64,000 bases of DNA from NCBI RefSeq assembly GCF_008329645.1, contig NZ_CP043474.1, positions 5,022,001 to 5,086,000 on the forward strand, written 5' to 3'. The notes beneath the pieces were generated by a model, which was not told the origin of the DNA, made no database searches, and worked only from the letters and a program-made list of their open reading frames with translations. Below are positions 16,449-24,442 of the stretch, one piece after another. The stretch is from Mycolicibacterium grossiae. Lineage in GTDB: Bacteria; Actinomycetota; Actinomycetes; Mycobacteriales; Mycobacteriaceae. Every line of letters begins with the position of its first letter. Positions within the stretch are counted from its first letter, which is position 1. Made by a program: the position numbers and the translations under genes.

Positions 16449-16899
16449 CGTCGATGCCCGCCGACGTCGCCGCATCGGCCCGGGCGCCGCCGGTCAGCAT
16501 CCGGGCCATGTGCGTCGAGCGCGCCGAGATGCGCCACCCATCGGCGGTGCGCACCAGCACGTCCTCGTAGTGTCCGACGACGTCGATCCAGTTGTCGCGG
16601 TCGTCCGGGGTGAGCAGCAGGACGGCGTGCACGTAACAGCGCGCCGTCGCGCGATCGCCGACGACGTCGACCACGATGTTCGACAGCCGGTGATACGTCG
16701 GCCCCATCGAGCCGTGCAGTTGGGCCATGAGGTCGGTGAAGGCGTCCGGGTCGGTGAAGGTGCCCACCTCGGCGTAGTCGACGTCGATCTCGTCGGCCCA
16801 GCAGGTGCGGAACAGCGCCCAGTCCTTGGTGTCGATGCCGGTGGCGTAGCGCGTCAGCACGTCGCCGATCTCTGCGGTGTCGGGGTCCACGTGTGCCAT
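16441..16899 (-). CDS. SnoaL-like (NTF2-fold) small protein
   Basis: The protein has 152 residues. The pattern of an N-terminal helix (EIGDVLTRYATGIDTKDWAL), a WADEIDVDY strand, a GPTYHRLSNIVVDVVGDRAT segment and a DGWRISARSTH end strand is typical of the SnoaL_4 branch of the nuclear transport factor 2 fold. These small cone-shaped domains act as isomerases, dehydratases or hydroxylase beta-like subunits. It is translationally coupled to the SDR downstream. A degenerate GAGAAT-type site lies 15 nt upstream. No catalytic role can be fixed from sequence. Confidence 0.83.
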   Translation of the reverse strand: MAHVDPDTAEIGDVLTRYATGIDTKDWALFRTCWADEIDVDYAEVGTFTDPDAFTDLMAQLHGSMGPTYHRLSNIVVDVVGDRATARCYVHAVLLLTPDDRDNWIDVVGHYEDVLVRTADGWRISARSTHMARMLTGGARADAATSAGIDGA

Positions 16900-16913
16900 T
16901 CACGCACACCGGC

Positions 16914-16928
16914 GTGAATCGCGTTCTA
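16914..16928. promoter_or_regulatory. Degenerate GAGAAT-type operator in a divergent promoter region
   Basis: GTGAAT-CGC-GTTCTA matches 5/6 and 4/6 of the two half-sites of GAGAAT-N3-ATTCTC. It lies between the divergent SnoaL-like gene (start 16899) and the secreted protein gene (start 16963). Confidence 0.35.
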
Positions 16929-16962
16929 CTCTTTCGGAAACCCGATTCCCGGAGGTCGACCC

Positions 16963-17379
16963 ATGGTGCTGGCGAAGCTCGCCGCGATACTGCTGCTGGG
17001 CGCCGGCGGCTCGTTGGTGACGGCGCCCGGCGTCGGTGCGGAGGAACCCGTCCTGCACCACGTCAAGTACACGGTGTTCACCGAAATCCCGTACGCGAAC
17101 GCCGAGATCTACTACCGCAACGCCGATCCCGCGAACTTCGCGGACTACAGTCACGACCCCTACGTCTTCAGCCCGAACGTCGAGGCGGACCTCGGACCCG
17201 ACCGGATGTGGACCATGGACGTCATGCTGGCCAACCCCGATCAGTGGGCGATGGTCACCGCCACGAGCCTCGATTCACCACAGCGCCCGAACTTCCACTG
17301 CGTGCTGGCCGTGGACGGCCGGGTGGTCGCGACGAACCAGGGCCCCAAGGGCGCCCTGTGCTCCATCCGCACCTGGTGA
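16963..17379 (+). CDS. Small secreted protein, function unknown
   Basis: The protein has 138 residues from an ATG with GGAGG 7 nt upstream. A hydrophobic signal peptide (residues ~3-20, LAKLAAILLLGAGGSLVTA) ends near GVGAEE, so a mature protein of ~112 residues is expected outside the membrane. The mature part has aromatic-rich strands (EIYYRNADPANFADYSHDPY) and two Cys (FHC and ALC), probably a disulfide. The LAVDGRVVATNQGPKG end resembles small mycobacterial exported proteins of the MmpS-like beta type, but I do not recognise a family. Confidence 0.72.
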   Translation: MVLAKLAAILLLGAGGSLVTAPGVGAEEPVLHHVKYTVFTEIPYANAEIYYRNADPANFADYSHDPYVFSPNVEADLGPDRMWTMDVMLANPDQWAMVTATSLDSPQRPNFHCVLAVDGRVVATNQGPKGALCSIRTW

Positions 17380-17387
17380 CCGACGCG

Positions 17388-17999
17388 TCAGGCCGACGTC
17401 GCCGACGGCAGCGGCACCCGCTCGCCCTCCAGTTCGCGCAACCACTGCTCGCAGAACGCCTGCATCTCGGTGTGCCCGAACGAGATGCCGAGCGAGTCCT
17501 CCAGGGCCAGCACGCGCGAGACGCTCGTCGCGTACACCGCCCACACCACCGGCGGGACGTCCGAGGCGTCCTGACCGTGGCGCCGCAACGCGACGGTCAG
17601 CACCTCGACCTGCTGCTGACGGAACTGATCGGCGAACCGGGCGATCTCCGCGCGCAACGCCTTGCGGTGGTTGGCCAGACCCATGAACTCCATCGTCAAC
17701 CGCGCGACGTGGGGATCCATGCCGAACTCCCACATCGCCCACAGCGGCTGCGGCGAGTCGAGCACCGCACCGTGGGCCTGCAGGCCGAGCTGCGACATGC
17801 GCCGGAAGACTTCGATGAACAGGTCGTCCATGGTGCGGAAGTAGTAATGCACCAGTTGGGGTTTCAGCCCGGCACGGTCGGCGACCCGCCGCGAGGTCAC
17901 CGCGGCGTAGCCCTCCTCGAGCATCAACTGCTCCGCCGCGTCGAGGAGGACGCCGCGGTTCTTGGCGTCCGGTCCGCCGATCCGTCGATCCGATGCCAT
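17388..17999 (-). CDS. TetR-family transcriptional regulator
   Basis: The protein has 203 residues. The helix-turn-helix sits near residues 35-55 (AAVTSRRVADRAGLKPQLVH, then YYF), and the C-terminal helical ligand/dimer domain follows. It is divergent from the P450 at 18191, and the gap contains the dyad TAAGCA-GG-TGCTCA, its likely operator, so it probably represses the P450 and itself. Whether it also reads the GAGAAT palindromes elsewhere is not supported, since the sequence near its own gene is different. Confidence 0.93.
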   Translation of the reverse strand: MASDRRIGGPDAKNRGVLLDAAEQLMLEEGYAAVTSRRVADRAGLKPQLVHYYFRTMDDLFIEVFRRMSQLGLQAHGAVLDSPQPLWAMWEFGMDPHVARLTMEFMGLANHRKALRAEIARFADQFRQQQVEVLTVALRRHGQDASDVPPVVWAVYATSVSRVLALEDSLGISFGHTEMQAFCEQWLRELEGERVPLPSATSA

Positions 18000-18085
18000 G
18001 CCGCACCTCCCCTTGCTCGCGCCGGTTCGTATCCGCCGATCGTAAACCCAGGCGGCGCCGCGTCCTTGACCGCGACCCTACGTCA

Positions 18086-18105
18086 TGCTAAGCAGGTGCT
18101 CAGCA
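18086..18105. promoter_or_regulatory. TetR operator candidate in the TetR/P450 divergent region
   Basis: TGCTAAGCAGGTGCTCAGCA contains the near-perfect dyad TAAGCA-GG-TGCTCA and also two TGCTNAGCA units 11 bp apart. It lies 87 nt from the regulator start and 86 nt from the P450 start. Confidence 0.6.
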
Positions 18106-18190
18106 CTTTCAGCCCATCTCGCACCAGGCGATCGCCCGGCGCGCAGCCACACCTCGTGCCCGGCACGGCCCTGGAAGGAACCTCCCCCTC

Positions 18191-19474
18191 ATGACCGCCG
18201 ACTTCGACACCGTCGACTACTTCACCGACCAGTCGCTGATCCCCGACCCGCACCCGTACTTCGACCACCTGCGGAGCAAGTGTCCGATCACCCTGGAGCC
18301 GAACTACGGCGTCCTGGCGATCACGGGCTACGAGGAAGCCGGCGTGGTGCTCAAGGACACCGACACGTTCTCGTCGTGCATCGCGGTCGCCGGACCGTTC
18401 CCGCCGCTGCCCTTCACCCCCGAGGGCGCCGACATCACCGAGCAGATCACCGCGCACCGGCCGCAGATGCCCATGTTCGAGCACATGGTGACGATGGACC
18501 CGCCCGACCACACCAATGCGCGCTCCCTGCTGAACCGGTTGCTCACGCCGCGCCGGCTCAAGGAGAACGAGGACTTCATGTGGCGGCTCGCCGACGAGGT
18601 CCTCGACGACTTCGTCGCCAACGGGCGCTGCGAATTCCTCACCGCGTACGCGAAACCGTTCTCGCTGTTGGTGATCGCCGACATGCTCGGCGTCCCCGAG
18701 GAGGACCACGACGAGTTCCGCACCGTTCTCGGCGCACCGCGCCCCGGCGCCAACGTCGGCTCGCTCGACCACAGTGACCTGGTGGTGAGCAATCCATTGG
18801 CATGGCTCGACGAGAAGTTCATCGCCTACCTGGAGGACCGCCGCTCGAACCCGCGCGACGACGTCCTGACCGCGTTGGCCACGGCGAAGTACCCGGACGG
18901 GTCGGTGCCGCCGGTGATCGAGGTGGTGCGCTCGGCGACGTTCCTCTTCGCCGCCGGACAGGAGACGACGACGAAGTTGCTCTCCGCCGCGATCAAGGTC
19001 CTCGGCGATCAGCCCGAGGTGCAGCAGGCGCTCCGCGACGATCGCAGCCGCATCCCGGTGTTCGTCGAGGAGGCACTGCGCATGGACGCGCCGGTGAAGA
19101 GTCAGTTTCGACTGGCCAAGAAGGACACCAGGATCGGTGATCTCGACGTCAAGGCGGGCACCACGCTCATGGTGTGCCCCGGCGCGGTCAACCGCGACCC
19201 GAACCGCTTCGAGAACCCGCACGAGTTCGACCTCGACCGCAAGAACGTGCGCGAGCACATCGCATTCGGCCGCGGCGTGCACTCCTGCCCCGGTGGACCG
19301 CTCGCCCGCGTGGAGGGGCGCGTCTCCATCGAGCGCATCCTCGACCGCATGGCCGACATCACGATCGACGACGAGAAGCACGGCCCGGCGGGACAGCGCA
19401 CCTTCAACTACGAGCCCACCTTCATCCTGCGCGGCCTCACCGAGATCAACATCGAGTTCACGCCGGTCGACTGA
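18191..19474 (+). CDS. Cytochrome P450
   Basis: The protein has 427 residues from an ATG with GGAAGGAA upstream. P450 landmarks are the I-helix oxygen motif FAAGQETTTK (~ residue 258), the ExxR of the K-helix in FVEEALRMD (~297) and the heme-binding loop FGRGVHSCPGGPLAR with the cysteine near residue 365. It is soluble, without a membrane anchor, as in bacterial class I enzymes that take electrons from a ferredoxin. It is a close paralogue of the P450 at 54439-55713: both share TFSSCI, RLITPKRLKENED-like and RRTEPRDDVL-like segments. No ferredoxin is adjacent. The divergent TetR probably senses the substrate. Confidence 0.95.
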   Translation: MTADFDTVDYFTDQSLIPDPHPYFDHLRSKCPITLEPNYGVLAITGYEEAGVVLKDTDTFSSCIAVAGPFPPLPFTPEGADITEQITAHRPQMPMFEHMVTMDPPDHTNARSLLNRLLTPRRLKENEDFMWRLADEVLDDFVANGRCEFLTAYAKPFSLLVIADMLGVPEEDHDEFRTVLGAPRPGANVGSLDHSDLVVSNPLAWLDEKFIAYLEDRRSNPRDDVLTALATAKYPDGSVPPVIEVVRSATFLFAAGQETTTKLLSAAIKVLGDQPEVQQALRDDRSRIPVFVEEALRMDAPVKSQFRLAKKDTRIGDLDVKAGTTLMVCPGAVNRDPNRFENPHEFDLDRKNVREHIAFGRGVHSCPGGPLARVEGRVSIERILDRMADITIDDEKHGPAGQRTFNYEPTFILRGLTEINIEFTPVD

Positions 19475-19495
19475 CGGATCCGACGCGCAAACCGC

Positions 19496-19527
19496 CTCCG
19501 GCGTCGGCGATCTCGCTGACGCCGGAG
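19496..19527. terminator. Hairpin after the P450 gene
   Basis: CTCCGGCGTC and GACGCCGGAG form a 10-bp stem with a 12-nt loop, 21 nt after the P450 stop. There is no U-tract, as is common for mycobacterial terminators. Confidence 0.45.
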
Positions 19528-19581
19528 TCGCGTCCCGATAGGCTCGCCGGGACGCCGCACGATCGACGACGGGAGACGGCG

Positions 19582-20070
19582 ATGACGCTCACCAGGGTGG
19601 CCCTGCCCGCTCTCGCGGCCGTGGTGCTGAGCGCGGCAACGCCTCTCGCGCCCACCGCGCACGCAGCCGCCGAGATGAAGATCGGCAACTACGAGGTCGC
19701 GAACGACCGTTGGAACGACCACTCCTGGGTGTGGGTGGTGACGCACTCGTGCGGAGCTCCCGATTGCGGCACGGTCTTCGAGGATCCCGTGATCGCCCCG
19801 GAGACCCCGAACGTCAACGTCATCGGCGTTCCCCGGCCGCTCAAGAGTCAACGTTTCCAGAACACCGCGTTCTACGCCGACGGGCGGTACACCCTGACCG
19901 TGGACGTGATCGACGGCGTGCGCTGCGTCGGCTACAACCTGCCGTCACACGACGTGTACTCCTGGGACGCGGCGACCCTTGCCGGCACGATCGTCTCGAC
20001 CTACGACGCCGGTTGCTACGGGGCGCCCGGAGGTACCAGCACCTACACGTTCGGGCTGAACCGCATGTGA
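19582..20070 (+). CDS. Secreted protein, function unknown
   Basis: The protein has 162 residues from the ATG at 19582 (GGGAGA upstream). The signal peptide spans residues ~1-29 (VALPALAAVVLSAATPLAPT, cut after AHA). The mature part is beta-rich with paired cysteines (SCGAPDCG, GVRCVG, AGCYGAPGG) and tryptophans (NDRWNDHSWVWVVTHSC). It belongs by style to the small mycobacterial secreted proteins also present at 20087 and 20688. No enzymatic motif is seen. Confidence 0.75.
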   Translation: MTLTRVALPALAAVVLSAATPLAPTAHAAAEMKIGNYEVANDRWNDHSWVWVVTHSCGAPDCGTVFEDPVIAPETPNVNVIGVPRPLKSQRFQNTAFYADGRYTLTVDVIDGVRCVGYNLPSHDVYSWDAATLAGTIVSTYDAGCYGAPGGTSTYTFGLNRM

Positions 20071-20086
20071 CGCGGCGGCGGCCCGG

Positions 20087-20497
20087 TCAGAGGTCGCCGC
20101 GCGTCCACGTCGACGCGCCGTCGCGCGCGTCGCACGACAGGAACAGGCCGTCGGGTGCCTGCGCCATCTCGCCGTCGCGGCCCGAGCAGTTGCTGCCCTC
20201 GATCTTGACGCCCCGCAGTTCGGTCGAGCGGAACCACCGCGGCGCCAGACGTCGTGGCGAGCCGCAGAACACGATGCGCCCCCACGACGTCACGCCGAAG
20301 ACGTAGTAGGTCGTGTTGGTGCACGGTGCGCCCAGGACGGCACCGGGCGCGATGCCGGGGACGCACGACGGCTCGTTGCACTCGGCGGCGGGTGGCGGCG
20401 CGGGCGCGGGCGGCTCTGCTCCCGCAACGGGCGCAGTGAGGAGGCCTGCGGTGAGCAGACCGGCAGCAGCTGCCACGACGACACGCACGGAATCCAC
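20087..20497 (-). CDS. Secreted protein, function unknown
   Basis: The protein has 136 residues from a GTG at 20497, chosen because it opens directly into a signal peptide (VRVVVAAAAGLLTAGLLTAP, cut after VAGA). A proline-rich linker and a Cys-rich domain follow (ECNEPSCVPG, APCTNTTYYVFG, IVFCGSP, SNCSGRDG, LFLSCDARDG). About six cysteines suggest disulfides. It is convergent with the 19582 gene and divergent from the 20688 gene. No ribosome site is strong, so the start is uncertain by a few codons. Confidence 0.65.
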   Translation of the reverse strand: MDSVRVVVAAAAGLLTAGLLTAPVAGAEPPAPAPPPAAECNEPSCVPGIAPGAVLGAPCTNTTYYVFGVTSWGRIVFCGSPRRLAPRWFRSTELRGVKIEGSNCSGRDGEMAQAPDGLFLSCDARDGASTWTRGDL

Positions 20498-20687
20498 TCT
20501 GACACAACGTCGAGCGGTTGTCCCGGCTTCCGCCCGAAGCGCTACGCGGGCGACGACCGACGCGTCGCACACCCGCGGTCTGGCAACCCCGCCGAAGCCC
20601 GGTAGCAGTACCTTCGAAAGTGTTAGTCTGCGCGTACACAACGGCATTCCCGCGGCCGGCGGCACGGACACTTCGAGGAGCGCTTCC

Positions 20688-21209
20688 ATGGGTGCAGCCA
20701 AGGCGCTGTCGGCCCCCGCCCTGCTGGGGGCCGCCCTCCTCGCCACCACACTGCTCGCGGCGCCGGAGGCCACGGCCGAGTACGAGAAGTACGCGATGAA
20801 CGGCACCTTCTCCGTGGTCTCCAACGGCGAGTGGGCCAGGATGAACGACCGCTACCAGGACGAGCCGTCGGTGCGCAGCACCTGGGACGTGACGACCACG
20901 TGCAGCTCCGCGATCACCTGCTCCGGGAAGGTCACCAGCAGCCTCGGCTGGACCGAGGACGTCTACACCATGGCGGGCAACCTCTGGTTCGTCAAACACT
21001 ACGTGCCGGACTGGATCCCGTGCCCCGACGGCACCCGGGCGCCGGGACTGCAGGTGTACAAGTTCTATCCCGCCAACGAGGACGGACAGTCCGAGCGCAT
21101 CTCCGACCTGTGGGTGGGTGAGGACATCACCACCGGAGAGAGCGGCAACTGCGGAAGGAACAAGTCGCTGGTGCTCAACCTGCCGGTGAAGATCTCGAAG
21201 ATCCCCTGA
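20688..21209 (+). CDS. Secreted protein, function unknown (mycobacterial exported family)
   Basis: The protein has 173 residues from an ATG with GAGGAG 7 nt upstream. The signal peptide is at residues ~5-29 (SAPALLGAALLATTLLAAPE, cut after ATA). The mature domain has a conserved-looking pattern: NGTFSVVSNGEWARMNDRYQ, then STWDVTTTCSSAITCSGKVT, a W-rich core and two further Cys (WIPC, GNCG). Four Cys probably form two disulfides. A bidirectional hairpin terminator follows. Function unknown. Confidence 0.78.
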   Translation: MGAAKALSAPALLGAALLATTLLAAPEATAEYEKYAMNGTFSVVSNGEWARMNDRYQDEPSVRSTWDVTTTCSSAITCSGKVTSSLGWTEDVYTMAGNLWFVKHYVPDWIPCPDGTRAPGLQVYKFYPANEDGQSERISDLWVGEDITTGESGNCGRNKSLVLNLPVKISKIP

Positions 21210-21253
21210 CGCAACGCGTTTCGCTCGAGGAGCGGTCCGCGCGCGGACGGGAC

Positions 21254-21282
21254 ACGGGCCCCGCCCCATGGGCGGGGCCCGT
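21254..21282. terminator. Strong bidirectional hairpin between converging genes
   Basis: ACGGGCCCCGCCC and its exact complement GGGCGGGGCCCGT form a 13-bp stem with a 3-nt loop. It lies in the 78-nt gap between the stop of the secreted protein gene and the stop of mceF, so it can serve both strands. Confidence 0.8.
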
Positions 21283-21287
21283 CCTCG

Positions 21288-23060
21288 TCAGTGCGGCAGC
21301 AGGTCCTGCCAGCTCTTCGACATCGGGGCATCGGCCACCAGGTTCGTCACCTGGTACAGCTTGCCGTCGGATCCCACGTATTCGCCGGTCCGCGGGTTGT
21401 ACTGCGCCACGGCAACACTGGGCGTCTTGGTGGTCGACGGCGAGCCGAACGCACTGGGCGCCACCGGCGTCGCACCGCCGGGCGCCAGTCCCAGCGGACC
21501 GGGAGCAGAACCCGGCGCCGGTCCGGTCACGGGCTCCGGCGCGACGGCCGGTCCGGGAGCGGGCCCGACCGGTGCCGTGGCGGGCTCCGCAGCCGGCGCA
21601 GCGTCGGCCGCGGGGATCGGTTGGCCGTTGAGTGAATTGCCGGGCGGCGGTGGCGGCGGCACCGCCGTCGCGATGGGCGCCTCCAGCGGCGACACCGTCG
21701 GGCCGGGCAGCGGCAGGGCGTCGGGCGGGGTCCCCGCCGGCGTGGCGCCCGGCGGCAGCGGCGTCCCCTCCACGGGTGCGTACAGGTCGTCACCCAGCGC
21801 GGTGCGGTCGTCGATCGGGATGCCCTGGGCGACCAGGCTGGGGTCGAACGGGTAGGGCCCGAGGGCGTGCTGTCGCATCGCGAGCGGCACGAAGGGCTTG
21901 TCGCTGTTGCAGATCTGGATCGTCGGCGCCCGCTTCCCGGGATGGCGCATGCAGGGGAAGTTGCGGAGGCCGCGTACGGCGATCGGGGAATCCTGCGGCA
22001 GCTTGCAGTAGATGCCATCCGGGGTGTCGATGTCCGACTCATCGGCCGGCGAGCGCCAGGACGACGGCGGCAGGAAGCCGACCGTGCACGCCGGCGGATC
22101 GCTCACCGTGACCGCGAAGTCGCCGCGCGCCGAACCGGTCGCATCCGATCCGGTGTTGTACGACTGCTGCTGGGCGATGTACGGCGGCAACAGCACCAGG
22201 AGTTGTTCCAGCGACGCGTTGTAGGTCATCAGGATCTCGCTGACGGTACCGAGGTTCGCGAGCAGCACGGGCAGCGTCGGCTTGAGTTCGTTGAGCAGTC
22301 CGCTCACCTCGCCACTGAAGCCGGGGAACGTCTGCAACACCGTCCGGAACTGGGGGTCGCTGGCACGTAGCTGGCCGGTGAACCCGGCGAGGCTGCTCGC
22401 CCACGTCCGGATCGACTCGGCCGTCGCCGCCTGCCCCTCGAGGAGCGGCCGGGTGTCGTCGGCCAGCGTTCGGGTCTGATCGGCGATCCCGTTGAGATCA
22501 CGGCCGAGGGTCGCGCTGGAGTCGATCAGCGAGCCGAAGTCGTACCCCGCACCGTTGAAGCCCTGGTACGTCTCGTCGAGTAGGTCGCTCAACCGGTCCT
22601 TCGGGAAGCTCCCGACCAGCGCGCTCACCCGGTCCAGGACCGGTCCGACCGGCGCGGGGATCACGGTGTTCTGCGCTTCGATCACCGATCCGTTGCCGAG
22701 GAACGGCCCGGAATCGGTGCGCGGCCGCAGATCGACGTACTGCTCACCGACGGCCGACACACTGCGCACCTCGGCCTGCAGGTCGGCGGGGACCTTCGGC
22801 GACGTGGCGATCGACATGGTCGCCTCCGCCCCCGTGGGCGTCACCCGGACCTCGGTGACCTTGCCGATCTCGACCCCGCGGTAGGTGACGTTGCTGAACC
22901 GGTAGAGACCGCCGGACGAGGGCAGCTTCAGCGTCACCTCGTAGCGCCCGATTCCCAGCAACGTCGGGACTTGCACGTAGCTGATGAACATGACGGCCAT
23001 GCCGATGAGCCCGACGATCGCGAAGATCGCCAGCTGGATCTTGATGAAGCGCGTCAGCAT
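21288..23060 (-). CDS. mceF: MCE-family protein, MceF position
   Basis: The protein has 590 residues. An N-terminal membrane segment (IQLAIFAIVGLIGMAVMFIS, ~8-27) precedes the MCE domain (~38-115: YEVTLKLPSSGGLYRFSNVT, YRGVEIGKVTEV). A helical stretch to ~330 follows, then a Cys-containing domain (ACTVGFLPP, YCKLPQ, PCMRHP, QICNSD). The last ~170 residues are a Pro/Ala/Gly-rich tail. Six different Mce proteins are thought to build a hexameric shaft carrying lipids to the YrbE permease. An RGD triplet occurs near residue 315 (SARGDFA). It is last in the operon and shares one base with mceE. It is longer than most MceF proteins because of the tail. Confidence 0.95.
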   Translation of the reverse strand: MLTRFIKIQLAIFAIVGLIGMAVMFISYVQVPTLLGIGRYEVTLKLPSSGGLYRFSNVTYRGVEIGKVTEVRVTPTGAEATMSIATSPKVPADLQAEVRSVSAVGEQYVDLRPRTDSGPFLGNGSVIEAQNTVIPAPVGPVLDRVSALVGSFPKDRLSDLLDETYQGFNGAGYDFGSLIDSSATLGRDLNGIADQTRTLADDTRPLLEGQAATAESIRTWASSLAGFTGQLRASDPQFRTVLQTFPGFSGEVSGLLNELKPTLPVLLANLGTVSEILMTYNASLEQLLVLLPPYIAQQQSYNTGSDATGSARGDFAVTVSDPPACTVGFLPPSSWRSPADESDIDTPDGIYCKLPQDSPIAVRGLRNFPCMRHPGKRAPTIQICNSDKPFVPLAMRQHALGPYPFDPSLVAQGIPIDDRTALGDDLYAPVEGTPLPPGATPAGTPPDALPLPGPTVSPLEAPIATAVPPPPPPGNSLNGQPIPAADAAPAAEPATAPVGPAPGPAVAPEPVTGPAPGSAPGPLGLAPGGATPVAPSAFGSPSTTKTPSVAVAQYNPRTGEYVGSDGKLYQVTNLVADAPMSKSWQDLLPH

Positions 23061-24442
23061 CAGTTGCCCCCATACGGTCCGGCGAAGATCGGCCCGCCGC
23101 CCGGTGGTGGCGGCGCGGCGTCACCCGCCGTCGCGTCCATCCCGTTGCCCTGCGGCACCACGGGCAGCACCGGCCCGGTCACCGGCGGCAGCGGCGGCGC
23201 CTCCGGCGGCGGGCCCGCCGCGGGCAGTGACCCCGGCCCGGGCAGGCTGCGCTCGGCGCCGGGCGGATCGGCCTGCAGGCCGGCGGTGGGCGGGTTGCCC
23301 GGGAGCGCGGAGAGCGGGCCGCCGGCCGGCGGCGGGTTGAGTGGGCGGCCCATGGGGTCGTAGGTGTACCGCTGGAAGAACGGCTCCCCGGGCAGCGGCA
23401 CCAGGTCGCGGCCCTCCTGGCCGAGCCGCGTCCCGAGGAAGAGGGACTTGCGCAGGCGCGGTCCCGAGATGTCCACGGTGGCGAAGAGATTGATGAAATC
23501 GCCGCGGACGGCGCGGTCGATGAGGTTCTGGCCGTACGGGAACACCGTGGCATACGCCAGACTCGCGTCCAGGTCGGGGCCGACGTCGGCGAGCGCCTGG
23601 ATCGTCGGTTGCAGGCCCTGCAGGTTCTTCACCAGGTCGGCCTGGGTGTCGTTGACGAGGCGGTTCGCCACGTCGCTGAACTGGCCCAGCTTCGTCAGCG
23701 CGGTGGTGAGCTGCGGCCGCTCGCGGTCGAGCACCTCCAGTGCACGCGGAATGCGTTGCAGCGCGCGGGTGATGACGTCGCTGCGGCCGGCGAAGCTCGC
23801 GGCCACACGGTTGAGTGCGTCGATCGTCGCCACCAGGCTCTGCCGCTGCGCATCGAGGGTGCCGACGAAGGAGTCGAGTTCGCGCAGCAGGCCGCGGAAG
23901 TCCTCCTCACGTCCCGACAGCGCCTGGTTGAACGTGTGCACCACGTCGCCGATCTGGCCCAACCCGCCCGCGTTGAGCACGACCGACAGCGACGAGAGCG
24001 TCTGCTCGGTGGTCGGATAGGTCGACGAGTCGTTGAGCCCGATCGTGGCGCCGGGCGCGAGCCGACCCTCGGGCTGCTGCCCCAGCGGCGGGTTGAGTGC
24101 GAGGTGCATCGAGCCGAGCAGGCTGGTCTGTCCGACGCGCGCCACCGCATTGGCCGGAATGATCACGTCGGGCTTCACCGAGATCTCGACGTTCGCGTGC
24201 CAGTCCTGAACGTTCATCGCGCCGACGCTGCCCACGACGACGTCGTTCAGCAGCACCGGCGAATTCGATTCCAGTGTAGCGACGTTGGCGATCTCGACGT
24301 GGTACCGCACCGCGTCGGATCCGCGACCGACGGCACCGGGCAGCGGCAGCGAGTTGACGCCCTGGAAGGCGCAGCCCGTCCCGGTGAGCGTCACGCAGGC
24401 ACTCACGGCCACGAGCCGGCGGATGGCGCGTCCGCGAATCAT
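23060..24442 (-). CDS. mceE: MCE-family lipoprotein, MceE position
   Basis: The protein has 460 residues. The signal sequence ends TLTGTGCAF, with Cys24 as the likely lipidation site. The residue three before it is not the usual Leu, so the lipobox is atypical, although the position is right for LprK-type MceE proteins. The MCE domain spans ~45-125 (YHVEIANVATLESNSPVLLN), a long helical region follows, and the last ~95 residues are Pro/Gly-rich. RGD occurs near residue 297 (AVRGDFIN). It overlaps mceD by 4 nt and mceF by 1 nt. Confidence 0.94.
   Translation of the reverse strand: MIRGRAIRRLVAVSACVTLTGTGCAFQGVNSLPLPGAVGRGSDAVRYHVEIANVATLESNSPVLLNDVVVGSVGAMNVQDWHANVEISVKPDVIIPANAVARVGQTSLLGSMHLALNPPLGQQPEGRLAPGATIGLNDSSTYPTTEQTLSSLSVVLNAGGLGQIGDVVHTFNQALSGREEDFRGLLRELDSFVGTLDAQRQSLVATIDALNRVAASFAGRSDVITRALQRIPRALEVLDRERPQLTTALTKLGQFSDVANRLVNDTQADLVKNLQGLQPTIQALADVGPDLDASLAYATVFPYGQNLIDRAVRGDFINLFATVDISGPRLRKSLFLGTRLGQEGRDLVPLPGEPFFQRYTYDPMGRPLNPPPAGGPLSALPGNPPTAGLQADPPGAERSLPGPGSLPAAGPPPEAPPLPPVTGPVLPVVPQGNGMDATAGDAAPPPPGGGPIFAGPYGGN

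Noticed and set aside
17388..17999. This TetR as regulator of the GAGAAT regulon
   Set aside because: Its own divergent region carries a different dyad (TAAGCA-N2-TGCTCA), and no GAGAAT site was seen there.
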